Shown here: positions 11,539 through 23,334 of the stretch, piece after piece
Numbering within the stretch: position 1 is the stretch's first letter
Layout: each line of letters starts with the position of its first letter
Assembly: GCA_015179025.1 (NCBI GenBank)
Contig: WHUX01000123.1
Location: 98,670-162,669, forward strand
Origin: Terfezia claveryi
Taxonomy: Eukaryota; Ascomycota; Pezizomycetes; Pezizales; Pezizaceae
Length of the DNA: 64,000 nucleotides
Direction: 5' to 3'
Program-made: the position numbers and the translations under genes
Notes under the pieces: generated by a model
Databases searched by the model: none
What the model was told of the DNA's origin: nothing
The model's input: only the letters and a program-made list of their open reading frames with translations

Positions 11539-12495
11539 ATGCCAGAACAACACCACCAAACCTCCGAAGAATCACAAGAACAGAGTCAATCTGACCGAAA
11601 ACGAATACGTTATACTCCTGAGTTGAAATTAAAGCTTATACAACTCTGCATCGAAAATGGTGATCACTATATTGAGACCACACCTGAGGATGATTTCTGG
11701 TCATATATACGAACTTTATTCATCTCTTTTACGGAATGCATTGTCGGAAATGGAAGCACTATACGCCGTAAAGTTGCTGATAAAGTAAGTGAGCGAAAGG
11801 CTACGATTGCTGTACGACGAGTACAGTCGGGTGTAGCTGTTGCTCCACCTACGGACCTAGAGCAAGCAACTGATACCTGGATTGAATGGATGGATCGTCG
11901 TGAAGAGGAAAAACAAGCCAAGAATACACAATCTACACAGATTAAGCAGGAAAAGGAGAAGGCAGCAATCAAAAGACTGAATCTGACAAAGACACTATCT
12001 GAAAAACGGACCTTTCAAGAGGTTGCGATGGTTGATTTAACAGATTCTGATTCTGTAAGAGATAAACGACGAAAGACTGGGCAAGCTTGGGCCAGTGGCA
12101 AGGATAAAGAAATGCAGGAGCACTGGGATCGTATGGACCGACGAGATGAAGAAACATTAGGATTGATAAGGGATATATTGAATACTATATCATCTCCTAC
12201 TATATCAACTCCCCCTACCAATAACTCCCCCGCCAACATACCCTCTGCCAGCCATGCTTCCTCCAGCCATGCTTCCTCCAGCCATGCTTCCTCCAGCCAT
12301 GCTTCCTCCAGCCATACTTCCTCCAGCCATGCTTCCTCCAGTACCGCACCCCCTATAAACTCCCCATCTGACAACTCCTTTCAGTCTTCAAGCAGTACAG
12401 AAGGTCGAGTTGCAACACTTGAAGCAGAGATATCAGAGATTCGGGGAACACAACTAGAGATCCTACGTATCTTATCAGAAATGCGTAAAGGATAA
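11539..12495 (+). CDS. Harbinger-associated Myb/SANT-like DNA-binding protein
   Basis: 318-aa uninterrupted ORF. Residues about 20-85 (start RIRYTPELKLKLIQLC, later tryptophan in DFWSYIRTLF) have the helix pattern of the Myb/SANT-like domain carried as the second protein of PIF/Harbinger elements. In that superfamily this partner helps the transposase enter the nucleus and bind the element ends. Charged, Lys/Glu-rich helices follow (about 115-215). A Ser/His/Ala repeat made of 5-residue units occupies about 237-270, and a C-terminal predicted coiled coil starts at about RVATLEAEISEIRG. Its 3' end overlaps the antisense 3' end of the transposase ORF by 115 bp. Calling it the accessory protein rests on position and domain pattern. 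Confidence 0.75.
   Translation: MPEQHHQTSEESQEQSQSDRKRIRYTPELKLKLIQLCIENGDHYIETTPEDDFWSYIRTLFISFTECIVGNGSTIRRKVADKVSERKATIAVRRVQSGVAVAPPTDLEQATDTWIEWMDRREEEKQAKNTQSTQIKQEKEKAAIKRLNLTKTLSEKRTFQEVAMVDLTDSDSVRDKRRKTGQAWASGKDKEMQEHWDRMDRRDEETLGLIRDILNTISSPTISTPPTNNSPANIPSASHASSSHASSSHASSSHASSSHTSSSHASSSTAPPINSPSDNSFQSSSSTEGRVATLEAEISEIRGTQLEILRILSEMRKG
12249..12343 (+). repeat. 15-bp coding tandem repeat in the Myb-like ORF
   Basis: About six copies of AGCCATGCTTCCTCC, each encoding SHASS; one copy has C-to-T giving SHTSS. Its perfect near-identity suggests recent expansion. Confidence 0.9.
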
Positions 12496-13715
12496 TGTGG
12501 AAGGTATGTGCTTACCAGATATTGTGATAATGTTGGTGGTTTTAAGAGGTTTTTGAATCGATCACTGATTTGGTTGCGGCGGCGTAGGCAGGTTTGACAA
12601 TTGGTTAGAAGCACGGCAACCACATAATAGGCCCCTATAGGAGATAGACCAATTTGTTGTGATCTTTTTTTATCTCCATAGCTAAATTGACTAATCACAA
12701 TCCCAAATGCCCACTCAATAACAATGCGTGCACTCGACATCTGCACATTTGTTGCTAGCTGCTGAGGAGTAAGACCACCAACACTATGGCGGCTTCGGAA
12801 GGGTCCAATTATACTATAGCTCAAAGAATAAGCTGGATCACCATATAAATAGAGTATTGAATCCCCTCTACTATCCCCCTCATTCTCGACAGCCTCAAAT
12901 AGAGCTCGTAAATTTTGCTCAATCCCGCACTCCTTCCAGAGCTTCCAATCCCCAACTGGCCCAAACTCCGGTCCATATAAACTGCTTATAAGACCATCTG
13001 GAGTTACAATTCCTTGATACTTGATTCCATGATATCCTTTATGCCCGGAATAGAAGTCTTCTTGATTAGCTGTAGGGCGTGCAATTGGGCGAACAGTCCC
13101 ATCAATAAAGCCCCATATCCCATGTATCCCAGGGCAAGCATCTGCAATAGTAGCTTCGTATCTCTTTAACTCAGCAAGTGTCAATCGCTGGAAATCCCAT
13201 TCAAGCTTCTTATGATATCGCTTGTATAGATAATCAATTACACAATTGACTGTAATCGAGATCGCACTTCGTGAGCAGTTAAAAATCTGCAACATATCCT
13301 TCAACCGTGTTGGCCATGCTAGTCGATAGAGCATTAAACATAGCGCTCGCTCGCCACTTGTAGGATATCCAAGACGCTTCATGGTTGTTTTGAACTCCTG
13401 TCCATCTAGATCAAAACATACCAGCAGCTGTGCTAACTCGGCCCTCGTAAACCGTAGGTATTCACGACACTCTATATCGCCCCACCAAAGTGTCCATGTA
13501 GCTTGTTCATAAGCCAAAGGTGGGCGGTAACGGTACCGGGGATAGGCTGCGCTGTTGGAGACACTGGCAAGCAATAATGCGCGGCGCCGCTGAAGCCTCC
13601 TCCGAAGCATTATCACCAGTAACAATACCAAAAGGAGCTGTCGCTTGTGGTTGTCCATACTGATACCGGTATTTTGATGTTTTTGTTGCAAGTATTTTTT
13701 TATTATATTATGCAA
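12381..13715 (-). CDS. PIF/Harbinger DDE transposase
   Basis: 444-aa intact ORF. The DDE nuclease core is recognisable: first Asp in GIWGFIDGTVRPIARP (D205), second Asp in LYLYGDPAYSL (D293) and Glu in ARIVIEWAFGIV (E334), with the family-typical HKGYHGIKYQGIVTPDG between the first two. A helix-turn-helix-like region precedes it (about 120-165, including RLKDMLQIFNCSRSAISI). M21 (at 13655) is an alternative start. The last about 50 residues after FKNLLKPP look non-conserved, and a GTAAGC donor lies there, so the true C-terminus could differ. No frameshift or stop breaks the catalytic core. Confidence 0.88.
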   Translation of the reverse strand: MHNIIKKYLQQKHQNTGISMDNHKRQLLLVLLLVIMLRRRLQRRRALLLASVSNSAAYPRYRYRPPLAYEQATWTLWWGDIECREYLRFTRAELAQLLVCFDLDGQEFKTTMKRLGYPTSGERALCLMLYRLAWPTRLKDMLQIFNCSRSAISITVNCVIDYLYKRYHKKLEWDFQRLTLAELKRYEATIADACPGIHGIWGFIDGTVRPIARPTANQEDFYSGHKGYHGIKYQGIVTPDGLISSLYGPEFGPVGDWKLWKECGIEQNLRALFEAVENEGDSRGDSILYLYGDPAYSLSYSIIGPFRSRHSVGGLTPQQLATNVQMSSARIVIEWAFGIVISQFSYGDKKRSQQIGLSPIGAYYVVAVLLTNCQTCLRRRNQISDRFKNLLKPPTLSQYLVSTYLPHYPLRISDKIRRISSCVPRISDISASSVATRPSVLLED

Positions 13716-13778
13716 GATTGGACTACGTCTAAGCTGGTTAGCTAGACAGGCCAGCCCTGTCGTGCATAACGTGTGCGT

Positions 13779-13810
13779 AACTGACTGCCCAGGGTGTACA
13801 AAATCCCTCT
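13779..13810 (-). repeat. Right terminal inverted repeat of the Harbinger element
   Basis: The reverse complement starts AGAGGGATTTTGTACACC. The single mismatch to the left repeat is G for T at position 23 of the repeat. Confidence 0.85.
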
Positions 13811-13813
13811 ATT

Positions 13814-14202
13814 CCCGTGATTTACAGGAGGAGGAAATTATTTAATCTATAGATAAATTGAATTATGATTTGAGGGTAACCCTACTAGCAACTGATCTCT
13901 CACCAGAACCCAAACTGGTGCGAGTCTTATGGCCTACGATGCATGAGTACCGAAACGAGAAGTTTCTTATAATCTAGTTTGCTGTACGAAGTATGCTAAC
14001 TCTCATAGTCTGCCTTGCCTTAATTTAGTAAGAGCTTTCCCAACAAGCACTACACTGCTCTCGTTCTCAAACCCCGGCTGCTTCGTATTGTATCTTCTCC
14101 TCATAGATTCTTGCCATCCAACCTAATCACGAACTTTTGGTGCCTCAATTAGACACAAGATATCCTTGAGGTTGTATTTTCAGCTCCCACTGCGGCCATC
14201 AG
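13814..14202. other. Intergenic region upstream of the GH72 gene
   Basis: This 389-bp stretch between the transposon and the GH72 start holds the presumed promoter of that gene. There is a T/C-rich stretch at about 14040-14110. No gene seen. Confidence 0.45.
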
Positions 14203-16218
14203 ATGGCGTATCTTCACTTCATTGTCGTACGTATTCTATTCCCGTTTGGGTTTGAGATACGAACTCAAGCAGCTGCTAATTATCGGGAGCAGACTGTTTT
14301 CCTTTACGGCTTTGCTCTGTTATCCACAGCAGTGAACCCAATAGTTATCCAAGGGAACCACTTCCTTGACTCCAAGACTAATGAGAGGTTCGTTCTTGTT
14401 GGACTTGCGTACCAGCCGAAGGGTGAATCAGGCTATGATCCTAGAAGCGGTAGAGACACCCTCACCGATGGGCAAGCTTGTTTGAGAGGTAAAGTTTCAT
14501 GTAGAGGCTACTGTCCGTATTTCTCTGACTGTGTAGCAGATGCCATCGTGATGCAAAGGCTGGGTTCGACCTCTGTCTATTAAACAAGGTTCAATAACAG
14601 ATACTAATCCTACATAGGAATAAATACCATACGTGTATACAACTTGAACCCATACCTCAATCATGACGAATGCGCATCTGCTTTCAATGCGGCCGGAATT
14701 TACCTTGCACTAGATGTAAGAAAGCTGAAAATCGTACCAAAGTTGGATTCTGATGGTGCCTGCAGATAAACTCTCCATTCCCAGGCGAATCTATCAACAG
14801 GATAAATCCACAAGAGTCTTACAATCCTGGTTACATTACTCGTTCCACCGCTATGGTTGATGCCTTCAGTGGTGAGTCCGTTTTGGTGTTGGATGTGTGA
14901 TGGATTGCTAACGCGGGCTAGGCTACCCCAATCTCCTACTTTTTTTCGCAGGAAACGAGGTCGTGAATGACATCAGGTCTGCTAAAATAAGTCCACCATA
15001 TATGAGGGTAACGCTGCCTCTTCTGAATTCTTTTTCACAGTTAAACTGAATCATACCATTTAGGCGGTCCAACGAGATCTCAAACAATATATTCGAAATC
15101 ATGCCAACAGGACAATACCCGTCGGTTACTCTGCCAGTGACGATCCACTTAGGCTTTCGATGCACCGATATCTCAGCTGTGGCAATGATGAGGATAGTCG
15201 AGCTGACTTCTATGGCCTCAATTCCTATGAATGGTGTCACGGGTCCGATTGGGGTACGAGTGGCTATCAAAGGTTGATTGATAGCTTTGACAAGTCTCCC
15301 ATTCCAAGTAAGGCCACAAAAGACCGTTTGATGATTAACCGCTCTGACGACGACTAGTTTTTTTCTCCGAGTATGGGTGCAATGCCCATCGCCCAAGATC
15401 TTTCTCTGAGGTTAGAGTCCTGTACGGGGAGAGGATGGCTAATTCATGGAGTGGAGGAATTGTAAGACCCTGTCCTATGTGATAAAGTAGTCGTCACTGA
15501 ATGGTAGAAACAGATATATGAGTACTCCGAAGAGCGAAGTATTCTGTCTCCCTTGATCTGGCGTGTTCGGGGCCTCTGAAACCGTTCTAACATTATTTAC
15601 TCTCAGGTGGCTACGGTTTGGTAACAGTTACGAAGAATGGAGATATCAAGCTCACCAAAGAATATGACAATCTCCGAGCCCAGTTAGTTGTCCTCTTTGA
15701 TTTTGACGGTATCACTTACAGACAGTCCCTAGATACCGTAAGGTTGACTTTGCTCAAATTGCTGGATATAAACCAACTATACATGAGAGGCAAACATGCT
15801 CAGCAGCCAATATTTTGGATCAAGATGCGCTCAAGAACAAGTTCAACTACAGCTTCGATCTTCCAAAAAATCCAGCTCCGCACTTCATTAGCAAAAACTA
15901 CACCTCAACAGTCAAAGCCGGAAAGCTATTGGAGGTATGGATTGAGTAACAACTATTCAGAGTAGCTGACTAACCTTAAAACAGTTGAGCTCTTACAAGG
16001 CCTCAGGCAAAGTCCTTTCTAACACAGGCGAAGAGATCAAAGATCTGGAGCTCAAGGTAATTGTTGATACACCAAATACGCCGCTTGCCTATAATGGCAG
16101 CGACCTTGCAGATGAACAGCAGGAGGACAACAAAAACGAGGCAGATACCGGGCTTCTCCAGCCAAGCTCTAGCTTGGGTATTCTTATTACCTTGATATAT
16201 CTACTCATCAGTCAGTGA
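14203..16218 (+). CDS. GH72 1,3-beta-glucanosyltransferase (Gas/Gel/Epd type), GPI-anchored
   Basis: Predicted 478-aa cell-wall enzyme that elongates and remodels beta-1,3-glucan. Twelve exons: 14203-14226, 14293-14488, 14537-14563, 14618-14715, 14766-14871, 14922-15007, 15064-15307, 15358-15461, 15514-15538, 15607-15686, 15722-15934 and 15985-16218. The 66-nt first intron joins MAYLHFIV to [14 protein letters not shown], producing a good signal peptide. Family landmarks are [22 protein letters not shown], the acid/base Glu in FFAGNEVV (E163), [11 protein letters not shown] and the nucleophile in FFSEYGC (E265). The C-terminus is hydrophobic ([13 protein letters not shown]), as for a GPI-anchor signal. 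I see no CBM43/X8 module. The tenth intron (15687-15721, 35 nt, GTTGTC donor) is the weakest junction. The other phases fit. Confidence 0.88.
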
Positions 16219-16651
16219 AGTCAACGGAATTACATGAATAAACATGGTCCCCACCCGGGGCTGCAGGCTTCTGATTGTACAACATACTCGGTATTTGATG
16301 AGGGAAGTACATGATGATCCAAGGGGTTCTTCGTCAGTCAAGTTTTGTCAAACGTGGATTTTTATTATTTTGTGCTAGAATTATCGCGTTGCTTCCTTTA
16401 GCAGGTTAGCAAAAATGAACTATTGTAATGATAACCACCATACCATGCGTTGGCACACTTAGCATGGCATTTCAGGGCGCTTAGCTAGGCGCGCACACAT
16501 ATATCTTTGTTCCTGCCTGCCGAACTTCTGTCTCTCAATTGATTCAGATAATTACTGGACGATCATAAATGTCCATCCCTCATACCTCATCATCCATCAC
16601 TCATTAAGAAAATCCGTTAACCTCGTACATTTTGCATATCCACTCATTGCT
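16219..16651. other. Convergent 3' intergenic region
   Basis: 433 bp between the 3' ends of the GH72 gene (plus) and PAT1 (minus). Nothing beyond AT-rich 3' flank sequence is visible. Confidence 0.5.
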
Positions 16652-19185
16652 TCAACCCAATAACTCAACATCTAAACCGATAGCCCGCATAAAGAGATTC
16701 ACATTTGCGGATTTTTGAGCACCAACATCCGGTGGAAGTGCTTTGCTCGTCATCACATTCTCCAACACTCGGTCCCTGTGTCTTTATTAGCCTATATTTC
16801 CCTGGGGCAAGAAAATATACGAAAGGTGAAGGAATAAAAAGAACTCACTTCACTGCCGCCACCAATCTCTGCTGCTGCAACGCCGTTGCTCCAACCGCCA
16901 TTGATGCCAAAAACTGCCACATATAAACATCATCGACGAAGTTCGCCGGGGGGAAGCACTCCAAAAAGTGTGGTTCCAGTGTCTCAAATAAGCGATCATA
17001 AGTCTTACTCCAGTTCGCTAACTCCACTGGATCCACGGTTCCAGACTGCTTGATGATTTCTGCGCGGCTAGTAAACATCGTCAAGAAGGCTACTCCGATC
17101 TTTGTCTTTGCGACAAATACGACATCCACTCGCTCAAGAAGGATTCCAAGAAGACCAATGACAATGTGGAGAGGGGCTTCAGAGACGTAACCTAGGAGTG
17201 GAGGGAGGACAGTCTGTGCAAAGACTTCGATTTCCTCTCGGACAGAGGTGGGGAGGGAGGTTTCGTTTTCGTGGTAAATGCCAGATTTGACGACATCGAG
17301 GATGTCGAGGTGTACGACAATCATGGTGAGAATTGTCACGCGTTGTTCCGGGTCAATGTGGCGGAAGATACGGGGAATAGCTTTCTTGCCTTTGGCGTAG
17401 GAGAGGATGGCGATGAAAGGGTGTGTTGAGGAGGAATTAGGGTCAATCGGTTCCATTATTTTCATTTCCCTCCACAATTTGTCAACAAGTCCATCCCGCC
17501 TTGGCTTCCACTCGATATGCTCAACTGCTAGAGGTTGTCCCATTGCTGGTGATGGAGGTATTACCCTTTCATGCATCTCTAGATCCAAAAGAGTATCATA
17601 GATGTTCTCAATAGCTCTTAACAAGGCCTTCTTATTTGCACCAGTATAAACCGTGCCCGCTTTCCTCGTTGGCTGTTCTCCAGCTTTGTGAATATTCAGC
17701 ATTGGCCTAGGTGTTTTGACATTGCTAAACGAGATTTTTCCCAATGAGCCCTCCAACACCAATTGGGATACTTTCGGTCTCGCCTTTGCCGCTGCAACTG
17801 CTCTTTGTACCTGTTGCTCCATCCTCTGGAGGTGGTTGTCCTGCCTCCTGAACTTCCCGCCTTTGTGATACTGGCCCTGTTGGAAAAGATAAGTCTGCGC
17901 AAATTGGTTGAGGGGCTGTTGCGGATTGTTCCTTGCCTGGATGGCAGAGTGTACCTGGTAGTAGAAATCTTCAGCAAAGGAGTCCTCATTAACAGACACC
18001 AGCTGCTGAAGTTGTATTCTGGTGATGAAGTTCTTGTCTGCTGGAGTCATGAGTCCGTTATACCTAGCCTAGATTGGAGTCAGTAAATCTGTACAACCAT
18101 TTATCTTAGGGCTTGCTTACGAGTTGTGCAATTTTATGATTCCTCTTCAACCTTCTGCTTTCCTCTTCCAGCATTCTTGCCCTATCCTCATCAGTCGGTT
18201 GCTGTAGTTGGACGGTAGGTACCCCCGTGAGGAGTACAGCAGGTGACCCACTAGGAATTGCGGGAGAATGGGTCCTAAAGTAGCGGGGGCGACCTTGGCT
18301 GAAAGTTGCTGACGGTGCGGGTGATGATCGTTGCTCCGGGGGAAGGAAATTGTGGGGTGGAGGGGTTGCCGTATGCTGTAAAAACTGGGCAGGAGGTGGG
18401 AAGAGTTGATGGTCCGAGCTGCATGATTGTAACTGTGGGGGCTCGGAGAGAGGTGGTAGGCTGCGGACTTGTGGTAGAACCGGTTGCGGTGGCTTTTGAC
18501 TTTGAGCCAATATTTGCGCCTCAACTTCCTCCAGGCTCATGAATTTCTTGGGGCCAGTGGAAGATAGTTGCATGGGCTCATGATGAGGAGCTTGATATTG
18601 TGGGATCAACGGCGCATAACCATGATTCGAAGCTGTTGCTCCGCTGTTCCACAAGGACATCTCCGGCTGCAAGTCTGGGATTGGCTCTGGGGACTTAACC
18701 GCTGTGGCCATTGGCTTTGCTGGCGCAACCTTGGGTGTGACGACAGGCTGCGGCTTCTTAGGCGCCTGGCGACTGAAAACCATATGCTCCTCATTGATGG
18801 TATCTGCAACTTTTGCAGTAGAACCATAGAAATCAAAATCCTTGCCTGTTCACCCAGCACACTGATTAGCATCTCGAATAATATAGGGACCGAAGTAAAT
18901 TCCATACCCACTGGCTCTGAAGCCCCGAAGGTATCATCGTTTAGATCATCGTCCTTTTCATCCAACTGATCCCCAAGCCCATCATATGTATCCTCAAAGT
19001 CTAACCTGATCACAATCTCAGCAATTCCCTTTTATACTACGGGAGGCTTCATAAACCCACCCCTCATCGCTCTCCAACTGCCTGCTAGTCTTGGAGGAAA
19101 GGGCAGCAAAATGATCTGGAGCCTGGCCGAAGCCAGGCATTCTTGAATTGTGTGCCGGCCTCTGCGGAAGTCCAAAGAATGACAT
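16652..19185 (-). CDS. PAT1: PAT1 mRNA-decapping activator
   Basis: Predicted 763-aa Pat1 protein, which links deadenylated mRNA to decapping in P-bodies. Exons 19185-19061, 19005-18908, 18845-18121, 18068-16849 and 16775-16652. The N-terminus has MSFFGLP, then FEDTYDGLGDQLDEKDDDLN (the conserved acidic N-segment), then FDFYGSTAKVADTINEEHM. The middle is Pro/Gln-rich (about 75-310). The C-terminal domain begins RYNGLMTPADKNFITRIQLQ and includes YAKGKKAIPRIFRHIDPEQR. The TGA right after LVAAVK is bypassed by a 73-nt intron (donor GTGAGT). The last exon then supplies the conserved ending NVNLFMRAIGLDVELL. All exon phases sum to a whole frame. Confidence 0.92.
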
Positions 19186-21772
19186 AGCGCTGATCTCGAC
19201 GGTCGGTGAGGACTCACCTTAGAGAAATGAAAAGTGGCAATTCGCTGTCAATAGAGATCACAAGATAGAACACATGGGGAAAAAAGATTAGGGCGGGTTG
19301 TGAGCTTGGCCCTCGATAACTGGAACAGGCGCGGCGGGGTCATTTGCGTTGAGGCCCGCCAGATATGAGCGCAGATGCGATTAGTCATGTGTAGAACCAA
19401 ACCAAGCCGAGCCAGTTTTTCAGGGTAACTTGTACGCAATACACAAGACATGCACGCTGGCCACGATAGATGTCTCACCTCAGACGGGGGGGTATAATCT
19501 GTCTTAGAATACCTGGATGGGTACTTTCTCCCGTCAAGCACTATCAATATCCTTCAAGATTAGTCAAAGAGGAATGGATATATGGTGTGTATCCGCCCTA
19601 CATATGTGAGGTGCATAAATACCTGGCAAACATTGCTAATGAATGAGCAGGCTATCAATATTCTTATCGAAATGATCCAACTGAACGGAAAGTTCAGGGG
19701 GCTTGTACCGTTACTCTCCGAAGTTGAGATTTTGAAGCGCAAAGTCTGAACAAAAGGTCCAATTTCTAGCACTGCGTCCTAAATCTAGCCATCACCCACC
19801 TGTGGACGGAGAATGAGAGACGTGAACAATGGTTGGTTGATTCGCCTAATATATGGTACATAATGAATATTAAGATTAAGAATGAAATCTTTGATTTTTG
19901 AAATTTAAATGTCGATTAGTGGGTATAGGACAGTGTAAAAAACTCTGGAGCCTCTCAGTATCTCTCTGAAATCCCCTCTGTCCAATTGACCCCTCCCCCA
20001 ATGCCGAAATACGCCACGTACCTACCAAGCGGCGAAGCCTGAAATCAGGCCGGGGTGCCAATGTAGGCTGAGTTTCGACTCTTTACGAGGAGCAGATAAT
20101 CCAACTTGAATGTTCATACCTAGCTCCTATAAATTGGCCTCTTGCATGCAACCGGTTCTTGTACAGGTGTGGCTGCCGTCAACCTCATAGTCAGGACAGT
20201 CGCACTTGTTATTATTTTCAAGCGGATCACCAAGGTTGGTCGGTGGTGGATGGTGATAGTGTTGATCTCGGTCGTTGTGTTTTTTGTCTCAGAGTATGAC
20301 ATGGTAGACAGGTTAGTTGAGAATTATGGGGATAGAGGTATTTCTGTTGGATTAAATGAGTCGGCAAGCTGCGAGGGTGAAATATGGCTGGTTTGTACAA
20401 TTGGGCAGGGGAAATAAGCTCGGCTCATATAGTTGGCTTGATACCAAGTGGTATCGGCCTTAGTCCAGTGGGAGATTCTGGGACAAGTACTGCCTGGGCC
20501 GGAAGATGTGGAGCTCAAGTCAAGCTGGGGTAGGCAGAGCCCAGAGCTGTGGTCACGATTTCTGCCAGCTCTTGAACGGGGGATCGGGAGGGGTCGCCAA
20601 AAGTGGAGCATGAATTCCCAACGTTGGTATGACAGTGCTTGGAATTATACAGTGAGCATTGGCTTCTGGTCGTCGTCGATGCCAGATCTGCGAGGGACAT
20701 GCCAATCCAAGGTCTTTTTCTCTACACGGAACAGTTATTAGTCGAAAATTGCTCGAAGACACCTTTCTGCTTATAAGAAAAATCCATCTGATCGGAACAT
20801 CGAAAGACTCACGGAACGCAAGCGGAAGGGCTGGTAATAGTAGACTGTGACTGTAGGATATATCGACCCAAGTACTTGTAATTTTTCCTCGCTGCTCAAG
20901 TGCATCAAATTGCCTAGATATGCATATGTACTCCGTACTTACCCTCAATCTGCCACGCCCGATTTTGGGGAAAATCCTTGGCATCAACGCGCTGCACGAT
21001 AGATAAGGCTGAGTGCATCCAGACTAACTGGAGACATACATAGCAGGAGCCAAAGCTTCAGCTGGCTGTAGATCAATCAATTCGCTTCAGCACAGCATCG
21101 GGAATCGAGGGTTTCCTGCAAAGTCAGGATTGAAGCTCTCTTTGAAGGCAATATGGTGTCAAATGTTGGAGCCAGTCCTGAACAGAACAAGTGCGGGCCA
21201 CCATAGCTGTAAATAGAAGCCTGGTAGCAAATTTCGAGATTGTGAAACTTCAATCCCATGAATTCAGGCTCCTGATAGAAGGATCTCTAACTGCTACCCC
21301 CAAGGATTTCTCTCCACAATAATACCTCTGTTGCCGTGTGCAATCGGCTGGCTGTTTTAACTCGGAGAGACTCTACAGTACATTTAAATATATACGGTAT
21401 ATAGCAAAGACAGGGATAGCCGCATTATTACGCCGCATTACGACGACAGGTAATAAACAACGCTACGTCGGACGGCCTACGGGAAGTCGGTGGTATAACC
21501 TTTCCTCTAACCAGACTACCTGTCCTGAATTCCCCCGTAATAATCTCAGCCCCAGAGATTGACCCGTCCCGCCAGCATTAAAATATACATTTACCCTAAA
21601 ACTTCGTGCAACCTAGCAAGGTAGTCGCTAGTTTTTATATTATTAGCAGATTACCCAGGTTACCAGCTTCAACTTAACCCAGATCCTCATACCTTCGATC
21701 TGCGGGATCAGGAGGCCTTTGAGATTCCTCCTGCTGCCAGACCTTCGCTTGTCTTAATTATTTACTGCCGAT
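19186..21772. other. Long divergent intergenic region
   Basis: 2.6 kb between the 5' ends of PAT1 (minus) and the mannosyltransferase (plus). Several frames of 60-145 codons exist on both strands, but none shows a family motif, splice-consistent extension or convincing composition. I find no RNA gene. Confidence 0.5.
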
Positions 21773-23334
21773 ATGGCGATTACAACCAATACTCGGACGT
21801 TGCGTTTCGTCCTTCTGGCATTTTTTGTGAGTTTTAGGAGTTTTCAGCTTCATCAAAACACAGTTACTGACTATAAACTGCCAAAGTCTATTGTCGTACT
21901 ATACAAGATCTTTGATACCGGCTACTATCCAAAAACATCTCTACCATCGGCCCACGACATTGCCCAGCAGCAAGCCAACAATGCAAAAAATCATGCCTCT
22001 GACCAAGCTCCAGTCCAAATTCATGCCTCTGACCAATCTCCAGTCCAAACTGACCAATCTCCGGTCAAAAGCGCTGGGGATATCGTCAAAGGCCCTCGTG
22101 CAAAGGCTGCCTTCATCACTTTAGCCCGTAACAACGACGTCTGGGAAATTGCACATAGCATCAAGCAGGTTGAAGACAGGTTCAATCGCAATTTTCATTA
22201 CGACTGGGTTTTCTTGAATGATAAGCCGTTTGACGATCACTTCAAGAGAGTTATCAAGAACCTTGTCAGCGGTCAGGCAAAATTCGGTTTGATTCCCAAG
22301 GAGCATTGGTCCTTCCCTGATTGGATCGATCAAGATAGGGCCGCAAAGGTCAGAGAGGAGATGGTAAGAACAGATATTAATATTGTTTAAAGTTAGCTTT
22401 TACTTTTGGTTACTAAAGAAGCTGGGTGTCTAGAAAGAGAAAAAAGTTATCTACGGAGACTCAGTATCCTATCGTCACATGTGTCGATTTGAAAGTGGAT
22501 TTTTCTTTAAACACGAGCTTTTGAAGCCATATGATTACTATTGGCGTGTCGAGCCCGGTATCAAGCTCTTTTGCGATGTTGACTACGACCCATTTCTCTT
22601 CATGAAGGACAACAATAAGAGATATGGTAATTCAGGCCCTATTGTTTCAAGACCATGGTTGCTGATATTATCTTTAGGGTTCACTCTCTCACTCAAGGAG
22701 TACGAGGCCACCATTGCCACGCTATGGAAGACAACTAAGGACTTCATTAAAGAACATCCAGAGCATCTTGTGGAGGATAACTCTATGGGCTTCGTCTCAG
22801 AGGACAGTGGCCATTCCTACAATCTCTGCCATTTCGTACGTCTCCCCTCCTCTCCCTTCCCACCATTGTCTGAACTTCATATTCTCGGACCAAACTAACA
22901 TCTCCCCCCACACACACACCTGCAGTGGAGTAATTTTGAAATCGGTGACCTGAATTTCTGGAGAAGCAAAGCATACAATGCCTACTTTGACTACCTCGAC
23001 AAGGCAGGTGGATTCTTCTATGAGCGATGGGGCGATGCTCCGATCCACTCGATTGCTGCAGCCTTGTTCCTGCCGAGGAATCAGATACACTTTTTTAACG
23101 ATATTGCGTAATTACACTCCCCTTATATGCACATCTTGATCTGAACTGACGACTTAACACAGATATTGGCATAACCCGTTTACGCATTGTCCTACTACTG
23201 AGGCAGACAGGATGAAGGGCAAATGTTCCTGTAACCCGGGGGACAACTTCGACTGGAAGGACTACTCTTGCACATCAAAATTCTTTGAAATCAATGGATA
23301 TGAGAAGCCAGAGGGATATCAAAACCAGCAATAG
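21773..23334 (+). CDS. KRE2/MNT1-family alpha-1,2-mannosyltransferase (GT15)
   Basis: Predicted 431-aa Golgi type II membrane glycosyltransferase that extends O- and N-linked mannans from GDP-mannose. Exons 21773-22363, 22434-22626, 22678-22835, 22926-23107 and 23163-23334. A short N-terminal tail and one membrane anchor (about 9-22, [12 protein letters not shown]) precede a stem with imperfect repeats of HASDQxPVQ. The catalytic domain shows [89 protein letters not shown] and [20 protein letters not shown], all diagnostic of GT15. The C-terminal [16 protein letters not shown] pattern also fits. Phases agree at all four introns (50-90 nt). Confidence 0.93.

Larger units (their letters stand above)
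11308..13810. mobile_element. PIF/Harbinger-type DNA transposon, structurally complete
   Basis: A 2.5-kb element bounded by inverted repeats of about 32 bp, beginning AGAGGGATTTTGTACACC on each side. 11308-11339 matches the reverse complement of 13779-13810 with one mismatch. With these borders, both flanks read ATT (11305-11307 and 13811-13813), a candidate 3-bp target duplication. The family usually duplicates TWA, so the exact border may be off by a base or two. It carries the two genes typical of the superfamily: a Myb/SANT-like protein on the plus strand and a DDE transposase on the minus strand. Both frames are open, so it may be a recently active autonomous copy. Confidence 0.88.
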
